This document shows, one piece after another, positions 5,501 to 7,232 of a stretch of DNA of 7,232 nucleotides. The stretch is taken from the NCBI GenBank assembly GCA_036388295.1, contig DASVSC010000291.1:1-7232 (forward strand). Direction: 5' to 3'. The position numbers and the translations under genes were made by a program. The DNA comes from RYN-431 sp036388295. GTDB lineage: Bacteria > Planctomycetota > Phycisphaerae > Tepidisphaerales > Tepidisphaeraceae. The notes beneath the pieces are model-generated. The model did not search any database and was not told where the DNA came from. It was given only the letters and a program-made list of their open reading frames with translations. Within the stretch, counting starts at the first letter, position 1. Each line of letters starts with the position of its first letter.

Positions 5501-7232
5501 TACGTTTGGACGATCACCAGGGACGGAGCGACCGTCGCCACCGGTACCGGCATGGATTTCCGCTTCGTCCCAGAGGCGGCCGGAACCTACGTCGCCCAAG
5601 TCACCGAAATCGGCGACCCCGCTGGCCCGTTTGTGGCAGATCAGACGATCGAGGTAACTGTTCCGGAGGGGGCGATCCTGCCTTTTGAAGGCCCGCCGTC
5701 CCTGGAAGTCGGCCACATCGCATCCTTCAATTTTAATCAGAGCACCCTGTGGGAACATTTCGGAAAGGAACAGGTCGACGCATGGAAGGCCGAAGCGGTG
5801 GCAAGAAAATCGAGTGCCGGTCCGATCTTCACCTGGACCGTACACGGCAGCGGCACAGCCGCTTTGAAAACGGTGCAAGGTCCCATGATCTATGGCTCCG
5901 ACGACAGTTTGAAGAACTTCGTCTCTCCAACATTGATGTTCGCGGCGCCCCAAATTGGCGCGTACACGTTCGCGTTGACGATTTCGTACAACGGCAAGAC
6001 CTATTTTCAGAATACCTTGGTACTGTCCGCCGTTGCCGCCTCCGTTGCCCAAGTGGTTAGTAATGGGATAAGCAACGGAATACAATGGGGTGGTATGAAG
6101 GGCGATTCTGCCGTCGAGAACGCCGACGGGTCCATCATGGTGGTCAATCAGGCACATGGCGCATATCCTTTTTCGGCGTGGTGGGTGACTAAGTTCAATA
6201 GCGACTTAACGTTAGATACGACATTTCAGAGTTACGGGCGTGTAGAGGGGCCTCGGCTTGATCCTATTCTCCCGTACAGTCTGAACTCCACCGGGCATAG
6301 TTATTGGAATGGAAAAGGCGTTCAAATCGCACTTCAGCGTGATGGCAAGCTTGTTGTTGCAACGTCAGTACTAGGTTCGTTTGGCGCCGAAAGACATGCT
6401 TATCATAATCATGGCGAGGGGCACCAGCTTACTCAATGGCACCAGTCTGCTCAGATAATATTCCTTATCGCCCGTTACAATCCCGATGGTACTCTGGACA
6501 CCACTTTTGGAGAAATCGACCCCGCGGGCAATGGTTTGACTCGGACGGGGTTAGTGATAGATAGCGACCCAAAAAACAACGACATCCAGAGCTTGGTGAT
6601 TCAAGAAGATGGAAAGATAGTTATAGCAGGATCTGGCTTTACTCCGTTGGCAAGTGGCCAGCCCCTATATCCGGCGGCCATGGGCTACACACAGGGTCCC
6701 ACCAACAGGCCAGCCTTCTTAGTCAGGCGGTATGGATCCGACGGAAGCTTGGACGGAGACTTTGGTAATAGTGGAAGCAGCTTCATACCCGTTTCCCCGG
6801 ATCAGGATTTTACTGGCTACGATGCGACTGGACCCGAAGGGCCTGGTGACAGTAACCCAGCGCGGCCTTTACTTGGGTCAGAATCTGCTATGTCTGTGGT
6901 CGTTGACCGAGACGGTAAGCTAGTTGTCGGAGGGTTTACCAGCCGCACGTACGATGCTCTCGAATATGATGAATATCATACTACCTCTATATCGTCAAAG
7001 TTCGCCTTAATAAGACTCACAGCTAACGGAGGTCTGGATACATCGTTTGGAACTCAAGGAAAAGCAACAACGTCCTTTCAAAGCAAGGGAAAAATTAGCG
7101 CGGTGATTCGCGATCTGGGAATCGATGGATCCGGAAACATTATCGCTATGGGTTCTGCTGGCAGCAGTGAGTTTCAACATGATTTGGGGGCTGAGGCAAG
7201 TTTTGCCATTGCGAAATATGATAAATACGGGC
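2522..7232 (+). CDS. Giant exported LEPR-XLL-like protein with beta-solenoid, PKD-like and delta-60 repeats (3' end missing)
   Basis: An uninterrupted frame of 1,570 visible codons running off the window. I infer a secreted or cell-surface structural or adhesive protein; no enzymatic motif was seen. Layout: residues 1-25, basic leader with LEIRRLL, close to the LEPR-XLL motif of large planctomycetal exported proteins, without a classical hydrophobic signal peptide; 26-270, Gly/Asn/Thr/Ser-rich beta region including VIVDTGTGTDDLYIN; 278-650, solenoid of QTGG/LSGG units; 663-943, three PKD-like domains, each with WGD; about 961-1173, two more beta-sandwich-like regions lacking WGD; from 1224, delta-60-type repeats. 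I found one Cys (in AVGCFSNN), typical of an extracellular protein. Any C-terminal anchor or sorting signal lies outside. From about 6050 the gene becomes more A+T-rich with a different codon choice. ATG 2453 is an alternative start adding 23 residues. The family-level reading is firm; the biological role is unknown. Confidence 0.93.
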   Translation, partial: MARISKAVAQAVRPVVEQLEIRRLLTTVTLTADGSEDNVGYVAVLNAGTNNIDFSVNGVLTQSVPATQLSRVVIVDTGTGTDDLYINTPGIAFALEANVPNGLWVHANKGGITIDSSQTLFAVEIEAGASMNMVGAGTALTANSVSVAGQFQHSAGLLKTSSLQIAQSGSFLDAGGSIGHASGVTINNVGTFKAAFAGSLAGTTGTFYNAGHFISDVGSGQTATVSMSFVNYGMSFNLVSGTLRLLSSFDTWSDLSIDGTAGTLRVPSYNNTAGQITQTGGTFTVDTEFWHGDHYASGASYTLTGGRFNAATFAVGCFSNNVVFNQSGGSLHISGDAIVGMIANNAVWNQTGGANVINNLVLGSWAGTGGTVNLSGGSITANQANIGFGGTPGTFNLSGTGVLTVQTERVGSWSGTGVFNQTGGTHNVAELRIGDVLDGNGTYNLSGGTLNSETQFIAVASYQQGLVRGTFRQTGGANNVSNEIIMAYRGSAIANYEMSGGTLNVPRLGVGQGQQATFTQTAGQTVISNALVVGDVNGQSGAFNLSGGSVSVGATAFIGHASNGTMNHSGGSLVVAENLYVAGSGRYGPNPLADATYNLSGSGQVSASNLYVGYSGNGEFNQTGGSLSLNGYIALNGPSGTTGEFNRTGGTYNNKPIINVVTPSINGLALVDEGSSYRLNLSASSGVGAFDVNRWHIGWGDQSNEVVYWNAPYADHTYMVGGNIYTINAAASGGGMSNPAPPVQVAVAAVPATTQPIADKTVVAGEDLTVTIPFTYPGLTRSHTVRIDWGDGVIETSGIGSNISVQEEDTENTGTISARHIYQTGGRYDAVVTIIDDRGVSSSQAMRVEASYVAPDFSLSFAPTTLIEGQTATLKMTASGPGAIGVTAWKVDWGDGNIITYPGRTATADASEARSTVFHAYKAAGSYRIRAWAYDSGPTAHAVGTVTATVTPPIERTGGAGLSIRTASTGAVGSVLLLQAVRGMESASTVSPDYVWTITRDGATVATGTGMDFRFVPEAAGTYVAQVTEIGDPAGPFVADQTIEVTVPEGAILPFEGPPSLEVGHIASFNFNQSTLWEHFGKEQVDAWKAEAVARKSSAGPIFTWTVHGSGTAALKTVQGPMIYGSDDSLKNFVSPTLMFAAPQIGAYTFALTISYNGKTYFQNTLVLSAVAASVAQVVSNGISNGIQWGGMKGDSAVENADGSIMVVNQAHGAYPFSAWWVTKFNSDLTLDTTFQSYGRVEGPRLDPILPYSLNSTGHSYWNGKGVQIALQRDGKLVVATSVLGSFGAERHAYHNHGEGHQLTQWHQSAQIIFLIARYNPDGTLDTTFGEIDPAGNGLTRTGLVIDSDPKNNDIQSLVIQEDGKIVIAGSGFTPLASGQPLYPAAMGYTQGPTNRPAFLVRRYGSDGSLDGDFGNSGSSFIPVSPDQDFTGYDATGPEGPGDSNPARPLLGSESAMSVVVDRDGKLVVGGFTSRTYDALEYDEYHTTSISSKFALIRLTANGGLDTSFGTQGKATTSFQSKGKISAVIRDLGIDGSGNIIAMGSAGSSEFQHDLGAEASFAIAKYDKYG
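2570..2596 (+). other. LEPR-XLL-like N-terminal motif
   Basis: Residues 17-25 read EQLEIRRLL, preceded by RPVV. It matches the L-E-P-R-x-L-L pattern of large planctomycetal surface proteins except for Ile in place of Pro. In such proteins the motif lies near the N-terminus, as here, and is thought to be linked to export. That role is general knowledge and not shown by this sequence. Confidence 0.7.
3353..4471 (+). repeat. Sixteen-unit protein repeat (QTGG/LSGG beta-solenoid)
   Basis: The core tetrapeptide (QTGG, LTGG, QSGG, LSGG, MSGG, QTAG, HSGG, RTGG and variants) starts at bases 3353, 3428, 3497, 3569, 3641, 3710, 3782, 3854, 3938, 4013, 4079, 4154, 4223, 4316, 4385 and 4460. Spacing is mostly 66-75 bases (22-25 residues), with longer steps of 84 (3854-3938) and 93 (4223-4316). 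Units often carry a preceding GTFN or GTYN and a following small-residue strand ending in VG or IG. Such regular short Gly/Asn/Thr repeats are expected to stack as a right-handed beta-solenoid and are common in planctomycetal and verrucomicrobial surface proteins. The fold is inferred from the pattern. Confidence 0.85.
4508..5350 (+). other. Three PKD-like domains within the giant protein
   Basis: Three successive segments each have a WGD core followed by an aromatic turn before the last strands: HIGWGDQ with DHTY (about 4508-4740), RIDWGDG with RHIYQTGGRYDAVVTIIDDRG (about 4787-5080), and KVDWGDG with HAYKAAGSYRIRAWAYD (about 5090-5350). These are hallmarks of PKD immunoglobulin-like beta-sandwiches, which act as spacers or in protein and carbohydrate contacts at the cell surface. 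An Ala/Pro-rich linker (about 4735-4790) separates the first two. Domain edges are approximate. Confidence 0.8.
5404..6040 (+). other. Two further beta-sandwich-like regions of the giant protein
   Basis: Bases 5404-5670 encode an Ig- or PKD-like segment (YVWTITRDG, then AAGTYVAQVTE) without WGD. Bases 5680-6040 encode a similar segment (IFTWTVHGSG, then IGAYTFALTISYNG) with a charged helical insertion around WEHFGKEQVDAWKAEAVARK. The repeated pattern of a W-containing strand, then G-x-Y and an alternating hydrophobic strand, supports an Ig-like fold. The exact family is not recognised. Confidence 0.5.
6191..7232 (+). repeat. Delta-60-type repeats (at least four, continuing past the window)
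   Basis: The signature 'R/K-Y/F-N-x-D-G-x-L-D-x-x-F', then 'DGKIVVAG', recurs. Starts are KFNSDLTLDTTF (6191), ARYNPDGTLDTTF (6470), VRRYGSDGSLDGDF (6722), RLTANGGLDTSF (7013) and a cut copy IAKYDKYG (7208). Matching second halves are RDGKLVVAT, EDGKIVIAG, RDGKLVVGG and GSGNIIAMG; an earlier ENADGSIMVV (6119-6148) looks like the end of a preceding unit. Start-to-start spacing is about 93, 84, 97 and 65 residues, so the first three units carry insertions relative to the usual 60 or so. Such repeats are thought to form beta-propeller-like blades in extracellular proteins. Confidence 0.85.

Noticed and set aside
5477..6157. 226-codon minus-strand open frame opposite the giant gene
   Set aside because: It lies wholly antisense to a continuous frame with clear domain signatures, has no recognisable motif, and is explained by the base composition of the coding strand.

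Overview
The window holds two large plus-strand genes, both cut by the window edges, separated by about 430 bases with no convincing gene. The first (bases 3-2087) is the C-terminal 694 residues of a soluble PAS-rich hybrid sensor histidine kinase. The second (2522 to beyond 7232) is the first 1,570 residues of a giant secreted or surface protein. That reading frame has no stop codon from its ATG to the end of the window.

The organism is most likely a planctomycete, perhaps of class Phycisphaerae. The giant protein opens with a short basic leader and the motif LEIRRLL about 20 residues in. This resembles the LEPR-XLL N-terminal motif of very large exported planctomycetal proteins. It is followed by domain types common in such proteins: a beta-solenoid of QTGG/LSGG repeats, PKD-like WGD domains and delta-60 repeats. 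The G+C-rich kinase gene (44 of 60 bases G/C at 1501-1560) fits a high-GC member. The class-level assignment is inference.

Layout: 3-2087, end of one PAS/PAC unit, two full PAS units, HisKA, HATPase_c and a receiver domain. 2088-2521, intergenic: a good intrinsic-terminator candidate at 2331-2364, a small Cys-rich reading frame of doubtful reality, a leader hairpin, and only weak promoter and ribosome-binding candidates. 2522-7232, giant protein: N-terminal motif (residues 1-25), beta-rich region (26-270), 16 solenoid units of about 24 residues (278-650), three WGD PKD-like domains (663-943), two further beta-sandwich-like regions (about 961-1173), then at least four delta-60-type repeats running off the window.

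Nothing shows that the two genes act together. The terminator candidate suggests separate transcription units, and the kinase's receiver, partner and target are not defined here. The most notable features are the composite architecture of the giant protein and a clear drop in G+C with a codon-usage change where the delta-60 section begins (about 6050). These suggest that its 3' module had a different origin. I saw no CRISPR array, tRNA, rRNA, insertion sequence or defence system.
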